Notes under the pieces: generated by a model
What the model saw: only the letters and a program-made list of their open reading frames with translations
What the model was told of the DNA's origin: nothing
Database searches by the model: none
Position numbers and translations under genes: made by a program
Shown here: positions 24,101-35,847 of the stretch, in pieces
Position numbering within the stretch: the first letter of the stretch is position 1
Layout: each line of letters begins with the position of its first letter
Assembly (NCBI GenBank): GCA_026686845.1
Contig: JAIVEN010000003.1
Coordinates: forward strand, 5,892,501 to 5,956,500
DNA from: Adenanthera pavonina
Taxonomy: Eukaryota; Streptophyta; Magnoliopsida; Fabales; Fabaceae
DNA length: 64,000 bases
Direction: 5' to 3'

Positions 24101-27100
24101 ATGGTGGATGCTAGCGATTCAGTGTCGGTGGATATTGAAGCGATCTCTCCCAAGGCTAAGGTATTGCAGTTCATGCATGTATGTTACGCCTTCAGATGAT
24201 AATTGATGCCTTGCCTTCACTGTCTGTGTGCTAAGGAAAATGTTAGAATGAAGCATTCAATTCTGGAAGCAATGTGAAACCGTTATGGTAGTAATTATAA
24301 AATTGAAGTTTTCTTTCCAGCTTTCAGCTTCTTGAATAAGCTGAATGAATTCTCCTGGTTCTTTTCTTATGTTACTTGCCCAGTAACTTTTTGTTTAGTT
24401 TTTTTATGGACTCTAGCTATTATGAATATCTGATGATTAACTGGTTTTTATTTGCTTGCTCTGCGTCGGTGTTTCCTCACTCTAAGTACATCATTTTGTT
24501 CAATACATTTCTTTCTTTCTTGCTGTTGAATGTTATTGTTACTTTTCATTTTGCACAAAAAATTGGCTTCAGCATTTCTGACATACGTCCTAGCCTGTTC
24601 TCTTTGTCCTCTGCTGTCTAAGAATACTATCCCTTTATCATTCTTTCCTATTTTAAAGATTTTTAAAACATTTGTTTGTACCCGGCTGGATTAACCTGGA
24701 TATACAAAAGGGAAATTCTTCAGTTCTCTTTGGTTCTCAGGGTCTTCGATTCTGATAGTTGGTCACATAGTAGGTGGTAGTCTGTAGGATATCAGAAAAT
24801 ATTTGACTTAGATGTAAAAAATTAATATAACATTGCGATTCTCCTAGATGCAGGCCCAGGGTTCGTTATTTCATTCAGTCATCTATTTCTGGTGTTGGCT
24901 TATTCACTCTAATATACTACATGTCATTATAAAGTTTTGGTTTCTTGTTTTAAGTCTCTAACATGTAGTTGCAGACTAAAAAGATGAAAAATATTTCATA
25001 CATGGATTTGGCAATTTGGTGTCTTAGCCTAAAAAGTAAAAGAAGAATGGGTATAACTCCCCATCATTTCATCTCATTATTTTAAAATAAAAATACATGT
25101 ATCTTCAACATTTTAAAATAAACAAAACAAGAATTAAAAAAAAATTTGTTTGAAGGTATATAAAAATGTCATTGAGTTGATAGCTCACATGTTTACAACC
25201 TTGGTATTTGTGATCAAGGGGAATTTGATGTGTTTGGATTCTATCAGTGAAAGTTCTTTAAAATTTAAGGCACGCTTGACGTGCAATCTCCAAACGCAGG
25301 ATTTTCCTGAGATTCGCTTCTTTTGTTGTTGAATTGCTTCTTAACATGTTACTCCTTTAGTTCCATCGCACCAGTGGGTATCCATATATATATATATATA
25401 TTTATGAGTGTGCCCAAAGTATTTGGACGTTTTCATTGCACATGATCAATGCTCACACATGTTTATAACTGATTTATCTCATTTACTTATTTCTCCTCAA
25501 TTAGTGTTATCACTCATGACGTCTTGTCTGTTCTAATTAACTTCGTGAATGGCTACTGGTTAACATCCTGCTGAAATATCTCTGCAGGAACATCTTGTAA
25601 GAACACGTTATGGTTCTGTATCTGTTTCTGTGTATGGAGACCAAGACAAGCCAGCACTTATAACTTATCCTGATTTGGCTTTAAATTGTAAGTTCATCAA
25701 ATTTTTGGTTATAATTTGATTCCCTTGGTTTCTCTTATTTTTTCATGGGAACGTTCCTTTAATAGATTTATTTTGAACATTATTGTATCAGTACATTTAG
25801 GTACGAATAGAGTTTTAGAAATCTGGGAGTTTTGAGTAATTAAAGTTTGTATCATTATATTTATAAGAAACTTGAATATTTCTTCTTTCATCTTTTTTTT
25901 TGTAAAAGAAGTAATGGTTGAGTAACTCATGAAGGTTTTTGCTTTCTGGAAAGTTTATGTTTACTCTTAAAAGATTTCATGCCTAGAACACTAAGACAAA
26001 AATGTTCTGTTGTGACTTTTAGTTAAAGGTTTTTTTGACGTCGTGTTTTTGTTGACAAACTAACAAGTTAACCTTTTGCTTTATCAGATGTCTCCTGCTT
26101 TCAGGGTTTATTGTTTTGTCCTGAAGCGTATTCCTTGCTGCTCCACAATTTCTGCATATATCATATAAGTCCACCTGGACATGAGGTCTGTAGCTTTATG
26201 TCTTGATATTTGTGTCTCAACTCTCAACTGTTATAATTGTCTTTATTGCAGCACGCTATAATTTGTCTGGTTCCTTATCTTTAACTTTTTTAAGAGCTAT
26301 TGCAGTTGGGAGCTGCTGCAATTGATCCTGATGTTCCAGTGCTTTCAGTTGATGACTTAGCTGATCAAATAGCTGAGGTTCTCAATTTTTTTGGGTATGT
26401 TCAATCTTGGCCAGCAATTGTTTTCAGTTCAGTATCATTAACAATTGCATTCCTTAATTTGTGGTTTAGTTTACTATGTTGACATCTGCTACTACCTTCT
26501 GGAATAGATTGAAAGCAATGCTTTTATAACTTTTTGCAACTGAGCCTAGAAGCTGATCTCTTCTTTCCTTCATCTTGGGAAGGCAATCTGACCTTCACTC
26601 TCTCTCTCTCTCTATAGTCTTAGTGCAGTCATGTGTATGGGAGTAACTGCTGGGGCTTACATCCTTACCCTATTTGCTGTAAGTTGTTGTCTTACTCTGC
26701 AGTTTCTTATTCTGCCAACTGACTTTGAGTTTCAATAATGGGATTGTTCTGATCTTTCTAACTCTTGACAATAGATGAAGTATAGACAACATGTTCTTGG
26801 TTTGATACTGGTTTCTCCTCTTTGTAAAGCACCATCTTGGACAGAATGGTTGTACAACAAGGTCCTTTTTCTAAACCTTAAAAACCATTTAACTTAAATA
26901 AAATCTTGCCATTTGCTGAAGATTTTTCAATATTTTCAGGTGATGTCAAAGTTACTTTACTTTTATGGCATGTGCGGGGTGGTAAAGGAATTACTGCTGA
27001 AGCGGTACTTTAGCAAGGTATGCTTATGCTTCCGAAAGCATTATTCTGTTTTCTGTTTTCAGTGAGTTTGAGTCGCTTAATTTTGAAGTGGGATGATAGG

Positions 27101-28159
27101 AAGTTCGAGGAGGTGCTCAATTACCAGAGTCAGATATAGTACAAGCATGCCGAAGAGTTAGTCCTATTATTTTATGTTCTCTTCACATATACCATAAGCT
27201 GCTTCTTGCAGAGACTATGTGATAAATGATTGCTGTTTGTCAGAAGCTGAACGCTTGTCTGATTCTGTTTAAAATTTGTTTTTGACAGTCATTGGATGAG
27301 AGGCAGAGTTTGAATATTTGGAGATTCCTGGAAGCTATTAATGGGTAAGACACACATCAAAATAGCAGCTGTCTTCCTACTGAGAAATGACTGCCTCCCT
27401 CTTTCTTTTTAGTATAACTTGGGGGAGTGTGTATTTATCTTCAAGATATTAGCAATTCACGAGTTGCAACATCATTTAGAAATTGAATATATTTAGTAGC
27501 ACGCGTGGTTGATAATTTACTAATTTTTTTTTGGTATACTGATAATTTACTGATTTTATTGTCAAATGAATATGCCAACGTCAGTTGGACTTCAACAAAA
27601 TCTTGAATAGGAGAATGCAATGTGCTTATAGCTTAGGAGTACATGTCATTAAATGTGTATTGATATCCCGCAGGAGATCTGACGTCAGTGAAGGATTGAG
27701 AAAATTGCAGTGCCGTTCCCTAATTTTTGTCGGTGATATGTCTCCATTTCATGCTGATGCTCTCCATATGACCTCAAAGTTGGATAGACGATTCAGTGCC
27801 TTAGTTGAGGTGTGTAAAATAGTTTCATTCCATCCTGATCTATGATGAGACTGTGTCTAATGAAATGAGTTCCATTTTTTTAGTTTTTGGCCATAATGAA
27901 ATGAGTTCGATTTACTTGGCGTTTTTGTGGAACTTAGGTTCAAACATGTGGGTCAATGGTAACAGAGGAACAGCCTCATGCTATGTTAATTCCAATGGAA
28001 TACTTTCTCATGGGATATGGCTTGTACAGGCCTTCCAAGCCAAGTGTCAGCCCGAGAAGTCCCCTGAGTCCATCTTGGATTTCTCCCGAGCTTTATTCAC
28101 CAGAGAGTATGGGTTTGAAATTGAAACCAATAAAAACACGAATTTCTGTGGAAATCTAG
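24101..28159 (+). CDS. NDL: NDL/NDRG family protein, 347 aa, 11 exons
   Basis: Plant N-myc downregulated-like protein. In Arabidopsis these bind the G-protein beta subunit AGB1 and affect auxin transport. Coding exons: 24101-24160, 25588-25687, 26088-26185, 26306-26394, 26618-26678, 26775-26861, 26940-27017, 27100-27156, 27289-27344, 27674-27809, 27938-28159; all introns are GT-AG and the sum, 1044 nt, closes the frame. The protein begins MVDASDSVSVDIE and carries YGSVSVSVYGDQDKPAL, CFQGLLFCPEAYSLLLHNFC, the alpha/beta-hydrolase core VMCMGVTAGAYILTLFA (GVTAG in place of a Ser nucleophile elbow, as in this non-enzymatic family), SPLCKAPSWTEWLYNK, RYFSKEVRG and the conserved tail ESMGLKLKPIKTRIS. 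Start: ATG after a GA-rich leader, matching the usual N-terminus. The first intron (1.4 kb) holds a TA repeat. Which of the NDL1-3 paralogues it matches cannot be said. Confidence 0.95.
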
Positions 28160-29619
28160 AAGTAGATTAATGAGTTTGCCAATTCGCTGCTCGTTCTCTC
28201 ATGTCACGTGTTTGTTGTATGAGTTTATAATTCTGTGGCCGGTTAGAATTAGAAATCTGCTGAATTAGGTGGACGCAGATTATTGTAGATAGGGAGGAGT
28301 AAAGAAGAAATGGAGGCAAGAGAGTCGGGAAGTGTTTAGTAAAAAGCACATATAGTCATTCTTTCATTTGTAATCATAGATTTTAGCTGATAGGTCTGAA
28401 TAGGTGGTGTTGATGCCTCGGAATTATTGTTTCTGGATAAATAAAATATTAAAAGCCCAGCAATTGTAAAGCAAACATGGAGGTCATTGTAATTCCTGTG
28501 CAATCTCATTATTCGTGTATTTTGATGTTGATGGATGGCATATTTATTGTCGGCATAGATTTTCTTTCTTTTTTTTGTTTTTTTTCAATGCTAAGTTAGA
28601 TATACTGGTCACCTTCTTTAGATGATGCCCTTGCCATCTGATGTCTCTGAACCAACATAATTTGATTCGATGTGGACACTACAGGAGCAAAGCAAATCAA
28701 GGATTCCATTGATAATTGAAAGTCTCAATATTTCGACTCAAGCCATTTATTTACGAAGAATTATATTGCAAAATCCCATGTTTAACAATCAAAGGTGAAA
28801 TTTTTGGCCAAAAAATAAAAAAAAGGCTACCGACGGTGAAATTCTTCCGCAACTTAAAGAACTTAGAAACTGCCAGGGGCGAAACTCGTCCTCGCGTGGG
28901 AATGATGGAAATACACGAGTACATGAAATCGCACAGGCTAACACCCTGTATTTGGTTTACCATTCACAAGCCCAAATTTAAGTTTACAATTCCAAACATA
29001 TTGAAATCCAAACAACTTCTGTGTTCGTGCCATTCAGCTATCGCATTTCTGCCCTGAACCTCAGTTAATGCAGAAACTAAAGTTTGATTTAAACTTAAAA
29101 AAATTGTAACCTAAAGTCTGATTTAAATTTAAAGTGTAAAGTTTAATTCAAACACACACAGACTCCCCTCTAACAATTTCTCCAGCTATTTGTGAAAAGC
29201 TCTAATTAATAATTCAAGTATCCGGAAGCAGAAAAAAAAAAATAAGAGAGCTGAGAGACGTTAGTGATTCAGAGTAGAATTTCACCTTTAAGCAGATTTA
29301 TGGAATCATGACTCCATGTTTTCATCACAAATGACTTTACAAAATGCAAAGAGCACGAGGAAAGGTGTAATTAACCTAAAGAAAATAGATTGGCCAGGAA
29401 AAAAAAAAGTAAAACCAAAACAGGCAATATGAATGTAATAGTGTTATTTACTGATATTCTATTTTGTTTGGTACGAGTCTTGGACATCCATGATTGGAAG
29501 CCTACCTTTTCAAAAACAAACTCCATCCCAACCCAACTACTCAGAGCATTAAGCATTATGCACAGCTCCGATGATCAAAAGGATACTTTCTTCATATTGC
29601 AGCGCGACTTTCCTTACCT
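28160..29619. other. Tail-to-tail region between NDL and ATH1
   Basis: Contains the NDL 3' UTR, with a candidate poly(A) signal AATAAA at 28,440-28,445, and the ATH1 3' end entering from the right. A 113-codon plus-strand ORF at 28,716-29,057 overlaps a 70-codon minus-strand ORF; neither resembles a family I know. Confidence 0.5.
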
Positions 29620-31542
29620 TCAATTGATAGTAAACCTTTGATTGCTCAAGCTTACCCTGCTGCTTCTATGGCTGCTCTGTGTGCCTCCTTCATTTCGAAG
29701 CGCCTTTCTTTTGTTCATTTCAGCGTACATTTCCTCAATCAAAGGTTTCCATAGCCTTACACGAGCATTAATAAACCAGTTGGATACCTTGTCATCCACC
29801 CAAATCATCATCAGAATTCGTAACACAAAGGTTTCCAAACAGCTCAAACCACAAAATAAGGTTTCAGTCAAGCCAGATGAAGTAGCAAGAGCAGCAGGAA
29901 GACTTACCTGGCTTCTAGTCAATCCACTTTTTACTGCAAGTAATTGCTTCTCTGCATCTTTAGGATACCTGAATTCCATCACACTAAGTTATGTGAAAAT
30001 TCATAGGAGCACAGCCTCCATATACAACATTACTATTACAGCCTAGAAAGGATAGCTGATAAATAAGAGAACTCACGGATGGAGGAAATTCTGAAACATC
30101 CAAGCCCGTAGAACTGAGACAGATCGTTCTGGTAAGCCCCTTTGGGGCCTCCATAACTGATGGTCTTTTCTTTTCAACTGCTGCAGAGCCCATTGCTTTT
30201 CGATGAATGAAGCTTCCGTGGACCTTTCCTTCTCTTCTTCTGAGCGTGAGCTGTTAAGTTTTTCTCCCATGGCAAGAATAAAATTGCTAATCCTCTCTCG
30301 CAAATCCTTGTACGACAAAGAGATTGTTTGAAGGGCAAAATGTGCATGAACGTGTGGGTCCAACTCTGTAGCAGCATGAAATGCGGATACAACAGTATGT
30401 ATCTCATCCAAACACTGGTTATATCGACTGTCCACCTGTGTTAAAAAAAGATTACTAATGATTCTGCGAATATTGTATTGTGGAAATGGCATGATAAAGT
30501 CAAGATCAAATGATGTAACAATGTACCGTCTTACCAGTTGTAGAAGTGTCAGAAGCTGGGATTTCTTTGATTCAGCAGCATCATGGCTTCCAAATGAAGA
30601 ATCAAAATTAGCTACAAACAAAGAATCTGCATTGTGATTTGTCGTTATCATTCTCCTGGATGGAAGAGCTGAGGTTGATGTGTTCCCGTCTGCTCTGGCT
30701 CTACTACCAGCAGCTGAACAATGTATCTGTTCTCTATTTTCAAGTGAATACCTAGTAATTTGAGCAAGTATTTCTTGAACCCCGGTAAGATATCTGGACC
30801 CCAATATTGCTTGTGAAAAATTCACAGGTCCATTGGAACCCAATCTCCTAGAAACCCCCCTACTGCTGCAGGAGGCTTGTTCCAAGCTATCAGAACTCGT
30901 CTCCGAGCACTGACCTGTGGTGGGTGATGTTGCTAGACTTAATGAGAGCTCATTGCTAAAATTCAGGTAATCATAAACATGGTGGGTCAAGTTTGCACCA
31001 TTTGATGATGTCCATCCATTTGGATCCAGGTTTCCAAAAGAAGGAAGCGAAGGGTTTGAAGTATCCTGCCAATTATTTAACATGTATGGTGCCAGTGCCT
31101 CAACTGAGAAGAGTGAAGGGGACAAAGCTACCGATTTCTCCAAGTTTTCTTGAAGATCAAATCTGGCAGCAAGAATGGCAGCAAGTGAAGCAGGAGTGAT
31201 TGTGGCTCCAGCTAGTTGATCCTGAAACTCACTGTTGTTTACGGGACATGGAGTTCCAAGTGGGGCATCTTCTATAATGTTCTTTCCTCGAGACGAAACC
31301 AAGGAATCAGGATCAGCACCGCAGGCAGGATTCGTTAGAGGAACATCCGAAGAAGGGACATTACTTATGAGTTCACCTGGCACTCCAGCAAGCATAGAAA
31401 TTCCATTCAAGATGCGTGTTCGGTCGTTAAGGTTAAATGAATAGCACTGAAGGAGAGCATTAGGTGTCTGAGGAATTTCATCTATGACAGCCGAACTTCG
31501 GCCAGCCATGTCCATTGAAGCACCGAACATCTCATTCTCCAT
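29620..31542 (-). CDS. ATH1: BEL1-like homeodomain protein ATH1, 531 aa, 4 exons
   Basis: TALE-class transcription factor; in Arabidopsis ATH1 acts in the nucleus with KNOX partners in stem/shoot boundary growth and represses flowering through FLC. Coding exons: 31542-30535, 30435-30077, 29968-29908, 29787-29620; 1596 nt including stop. Start chosen at MENEMFGASM, 12 codons inside the longest frame, matching dicot ATH1-like proteins. Landmarks: NELSLSLA (residues 197-204), EQASCSS (221-227), SKY-type GSRYLTGVQEIL (248-259), BELL domain about 324-395 with CLDEIHTVVSAFHAATELDP, homeodomain about 431-493 with WRPQRGLPER, the TALE-loop PYP and WFINARVRLWKP, then EMYAEMNKRK. The 61-nt third exon inside the homeobox is the usual TALE exon. 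The match to ATH1, rather than other BEL proteins, is clear from the tail and homeodomain. Introns are 99, 108 and 120 nt; two are open in frame. Confidence 0.94.
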
Positions 31543-32570
31543 CGTCATAACAAGGAAATAGAAGAACTGCAATATCACTGTTTGAATTCTGAGGAGGGTT
31601 CTCTTGGCTCTCTCATAGAAAATATATGCCTATCATAACCATATATCAAGCCGCATCGATGCTATAAAATGAGGAAAATGAATAGATGACTCTTCAGCGT
31701 CCTAAATCAATAGAGCATCTTTTCAAAGTTCAAAGCTGGAAATACTTTGAAATATGAAAGGTGAAGAATTGATAAAAGATTGGGTTGAGACTACTATCAA
31801 CGGATAGAAAGCAGTATGCGGTCAAAAGGATGCACGTGAGCGCAAGTTCACGACCTACCTTCCCTTAATAATCTTCACAAACCAGAAGTCTTGCGAATAT
31901 TGCACTGCTGATTGCCACGATATGTGGATATAGAGGTCCTGCGAGAAGCTGTATGCGAAAAATTAAAAAGAAGTCAGAAATGCCTGGTTGGATAGTAACT
32001 AGATTATCAAACTCACCACCCCAGCAGATTATAACCATGAGCCAAAAAAGCAGTGGCACAGAACTAGGGCTATTTGGTTTGAAACAAGAGAAGAAGCCAA
32101 CCAGAAGTAACCTTGTTAAACAAAGAAGGCCATTACCATGAGTGCGTTGGCTTCTTTGCATGAACAGAAGCTTTTCATTTCCTTCAAGAACCCCAGACCC
32201 AAAAAACGAGATTCTTTGTTTCAGAACCCATTAAACCCGAAAAACCTGTACTGATCTTGCAACAAAAAGACTACTCTAAATTTAATGGGAAGAACCTGAG
32301 AAGGGTGTTTGTTCAATTAAAGGACCAAGGAAAAGAGAAAAGGGAGCTTTTAATAGAGACAAACAGTGAAACGAAGAAGACCCACAAAAGAGTAATAATA
32401 ATAATAAAACAAACAAACAAACAAGAAAGGAGGGAGAGTGGGGGAAGGAGAAAACACATCGCTCTGTGGTGCAGCGCCACTCATTTCTGTTGCAGGCTCT
32501 ACTGGGCCCATCTCCTGCCCCTCTCTCACTCTCTCTCTGATGTCTTTTTCCTCCTTCACCACCTCCTATT

Positions 32571-32607
<37 letters not shown>

Positions 32608-33733
32608 GATTCTCTCTGCTCAAACTTCTGTTCATGGCAGGAGCTCTCAGAAACATTTTCAGACAAAGCCCCTTGCTTTATAGCCTACTTAAAAAACAGC
32701 AAGGTAACGTAATAAGAAAGATGAGTAAATGGAGTTAAAAAAGTCCCATGCTTTTTCTTCACTGTGTAACAACTAAAAGCACAAGGCAATTGATATGTGA
32801 AAGGAGAGATAAAAGGGCAACACTCGCAGTGTACTTTTCTCGGGAGTGGGCAGGCGGAGAGATGAAAACGTTGACGTCAGCAAAGCCAAAAAATGACGAC
32901 AAAGGTTTTTTTTGGTGGGAAGGAAGATCTTCGACGAAATTATTAATTAACTCTTTTCGCACTCTGTTTGTCGTATGATCCCAATCCTATCCTATGGGTA
33001 TGAGCATTGTGGAGTGCATAGCGGTTAATTATGATAACCCGACCTCTCTTTTCAAATCTTTCACGTTGTGGAAAAAACAAGGCATCAGGTTCTGTATATA
33101 TTCTGGTAAATCATGTTTCGAGTGTCATGTTGTCTCTTTCCCGTGAGATCTTGTTGAAAACTTTTTCTTTCATGGCCAGAGATCTTGCTCAAAGTCTAAT
33201 TGCTTTTAAGGATAACTGGATAATAAATGGTCTAAAAAAATCGGCGTGAATTAAAAAGAAAGCTTATTTTTTATATAAAAAGGGAAAACTTATTTTCACA
33301 AAAGCATAAAACAATATGATATTTTACTTGCAAAAAGAAAATTAGTTTTGAAGATTTTTATTTTGACATCTTCGATCTAATATCTATAATTTGTGTCTAC
33401 ATAGCTTAATCGTATAAGTTAATAGCCAGGTATAGTACGAATAAATAAACAAGGATTCAAGAAGGAGGATGGTGAGTTGGCTTTTCTATCATTTATTCTC
33501 TATTCTCTATCTTTTCTTGGCCTGTCGGTCTCATATTTTACAATTTATTGAATTTTAATATTTGTTTTTATTTTGAAATCTGTAAAAGGCAGAATAAGAA
33601 TAATTAAAAATCAATAATTTAAAAATGATGGCTTAAACTTTAACAAATAAATATAAATTTCCATATCTAATTTAAATGTTTCAAAAATTAAGAGAGAGAG
33701 AGAGAATGCTTGGAAACATTGACGGATTGAATT
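31543..33733. other. ATH1 upstream region and probable 5' leader
   Basis: The minus strand here is the ATH1 promoter and 5' UTR. A GA-rich tract on the sense strand (CT-rich on plus, about 32,517-32,538) suggests the leader begins near 32.6 kb. A 98-codon minus-strand ORF at 32,161-31,865 could be an upstream ORF if it is in the transcript; its sequence is not a known peptide. No other gene recognised; beyond 33.2 kb the DNA is AT-rich. Confidence 0.4.
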
Positions 33734-35847
33734 GGAAAAAAGATATTTGGGGACCTTTCAATAAATATATTACTAAATTAAAACCTATAAAAGTTAAAAT
33801 CATTTAAAAGGAACTAAGTCCTTATAAGTAATTAAAAAATTTTTTTTTACTAAAGTATCCCTTTCCCTTTACCCCTTTTCTCCCTACCTCATTGTTGCCA
33901 GCGCCGGCAACGGCGGCATTGTAGGAGGTTTGCTCACCAGTGACATCGCCAGAGGTCTGGTCATCAGAGCTCCGATCATCAGTAATAGTGCGGGAACATG
34001 GAAATGTTTTCACTTAGAAATTTAGTTATCTCCACTTGAGAAATTAGTTATTATCAGTTAGAAATTTAATTATTCCCACTTGAAAAATTTGTTATCCATA
34101 CTTGGAAATTTAGTTATTATTAGTTGAAAATTTAGTTATTCTCACTTAGAAAATTTGTTATCCACACTTGGAAATTTAGTTAACGCAATTTGGAAATTTA
34201 GTTATCTCCACTTGAAAAATTAGTTATTGCCAGCTGGAAATTTAGTTATTCTTACTTGGGAAATTTGTTATCCACACTTGGAAACTTAGGGCCTGTTTGA
34301 CAGTGTTTTCTGTTTTTTTATTCTCAAAATAGTTTTGTAAAATTGTTTTCGAGAATAAGTTTTAAAAACAAGAAAACAAAAAAAATCTGTTTAAATAGTT
34401 ATTCTCAAAATTATAACCAGTGAGTGATAGATGCGTTATTTAAAATTTATAATTTTATCATTAATGAGATAGGTGTTTTTCACCTTTTATTTTGTTTTTC
34501 AAAAACTACAAAACACCTTAAAGATGTTATGATTTTTCTGTTTTTCAGAACAATTTATAAAAAACAGGTTTATCAAACAAGTTTTTTTGTTTTTCTATTT
34601 TCGAAAACAAAAAAACTATTTTTAAAAACTGCACCAAACAAGCCCTTAGTTATCTCCACTTGGAAATTTAGTTATCTCTACTTGAGAAATTAGTTATTGC
34701 TAGTTGGAAATTTAGTTATCTTCACTTGGAAAATTAATTATCACCAGTTGTAAATTTAGTTATTATCACTTGAAAATTTGTTATAATAACTAAATTTCTC
34801 AGGTGGGGATAACTAAATTTTCAAGTGTGTATAACAAATTTCCCAAGTGAGAATAACTAAATTTCCAACTGGCGATAACTAATTTCCCAAGTGGGGATAA
34901 CTAAATTTCTAAATGTGTATAACAAATTTCCCAAGTGAGAATAACTAAATTTCCAACTAGTGATAAATAATTTTTCAAGTGGAAATAACTAAATTTTCAA
35001 GTGGAGCTAAATAAATTTCCAAGTATGAATAACAAATTTCTCAAGTGGGAATAACTAAATTTCTAAATGTGGATAACAAATTTCCCAAGTGGGAATAACT
35101 AAATTTTTAACTGGCGATAACTAATTTCTCAAGTGGAGATAACTAAATTTCCAAGTATAAATAACAAATTTTCTAAGTAGGGATAATTAAATTTTCAAGT
35201 GGAGATAACTAAAATTCCAAATGTGGATAACAAATTTTCCAAGTAAGAATAACTAAATTTCCAACTAACGCTAACTAATTTCCAAGTGGAGATAACTAAA
35301 TTTCCAAGTGGAGCTAAATAAATTTCCAAGTGTGAATAACAAATTTCTCAAGTGGGAATAACTAAATTTCCAACTAACGATAACTAATTTCTCAAATGGA
35401 GATAACTAAATTTTCAAGTGTAGATAACAAATTTCCCAAGTGGAAATAACTAAATTTCCAACTGGCGATAACTAATTTCTCAAGTGGGAATAACTAAATT
35501 TCCAAGTGGCAAAAACTATTTTTCCAAGTGAAAATATTTCACTGTTTCGGCACTGTCACCGGTGACTGGAGCTCTGATGACGTCTCCGGTGACTGGACCT
35601 CCAGCAATGTCACTGGCACCGGTGACAGTGAGGTTGAGAGGAAAAGGGGAAAGGCCAAGGGGAAGAGATATTTTGGTAAAAGATTTTTTTTTAACTACTT
35701 ATAAAAACCTATATCCTTTTAAAGGATTTTAACTTTTGTAGGTTTTAATTTCATAATATTATTGTGGGAGGGTCCCAAATATCTTTAACTTTTATAGGTT
35801 TTATTTTCACAATATTATTGTTGAAGCGTGCCAAATGTCTTTTTCCC
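33734..35847. mobile_element. Mutator-like fold-back element, 2.1 kb, arms of short tandem repeats
   Basis: Outer ends are GGAAAAAAGATATTTGG (left) and its inverted relative CCAAATGTCTTTTTCCC (right). Flanks GATTGAATT (33,725-33,733) and TATTGTATT (35,848-35,856) match at 7 of 9, consistent with a 9-bp MULE target duplication. Inside come about 270 bp of inverted subterminal sequence, including a GC-rich block (33,895-34,000 and 35,545-35,640), then arms made of about 22-30-bp units of the type ATAACTAAATTTCCAAGTGG, one strand on the left and the other on the right (arms about 34,010-34,285 and 34,650-35,540). The last 50 bp on the right are duplicated (35,740-35,846). No transposase is present. 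A Tourist-like MITE sits in the left arm. Confidence 0.7.
34289..34645. mobile_element. Tourist-like MITE nested in the fold-back, 357 bp
   Basis: Starts GGGCCTGTTTG and ends CAAACAAGCCC, inverted repeats with one mismatch. It is flanked on both sides by TTA (34,286-34,288 and 34,646-34,648), the target of PIF/Harbinger elements. It splits one of the fold-back repeat units (…TTAGTTATC resumes after it), so it inserted later. The 89-codon ORF over its right end is coincidental. Confidence 0.78.

Noticed and set aside
24376..24621. 81-codon ORF in the first NDL intron
   Set aside because: Hydrophobic, T-rich intron translation with no family match; the flanking splice sites are well supported.
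28716..29057. 113-codon plus-strand ORF between NDL and ATH1
   Set aside because: No recognisable domain, overlapped by an opposite ORF, no plausible splice context or promoter. Left as unannotated intergenic sequence.
30436..30534. Reading the ATH1 first exon straight through as one 501-codon exon
   Set aside because: The extra 33 residues interrupt a BELL-domain stretch that is continuous in ATH1 proteins, and clean GTAAGA donor and ACACAG acceptor sites bracket exactly these codons.
32257..32712. 151-codon plus-strand and 124-codon minus-strand ORFs upstream of ATH1
   Set aside because: Both read through simple GA/CT sequence, overlap each other and resemble no family; more likely ATH1 leader and promoter.
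34008..35545. Regularly recurring 20-30-bp words, superficially like a CRISPR array
   Set aside because: Units are degenerate, directly adjacent, in opposite orientation in the two arms, in a plant genome and within an element with inverted ends. It is a fold-back transposon.
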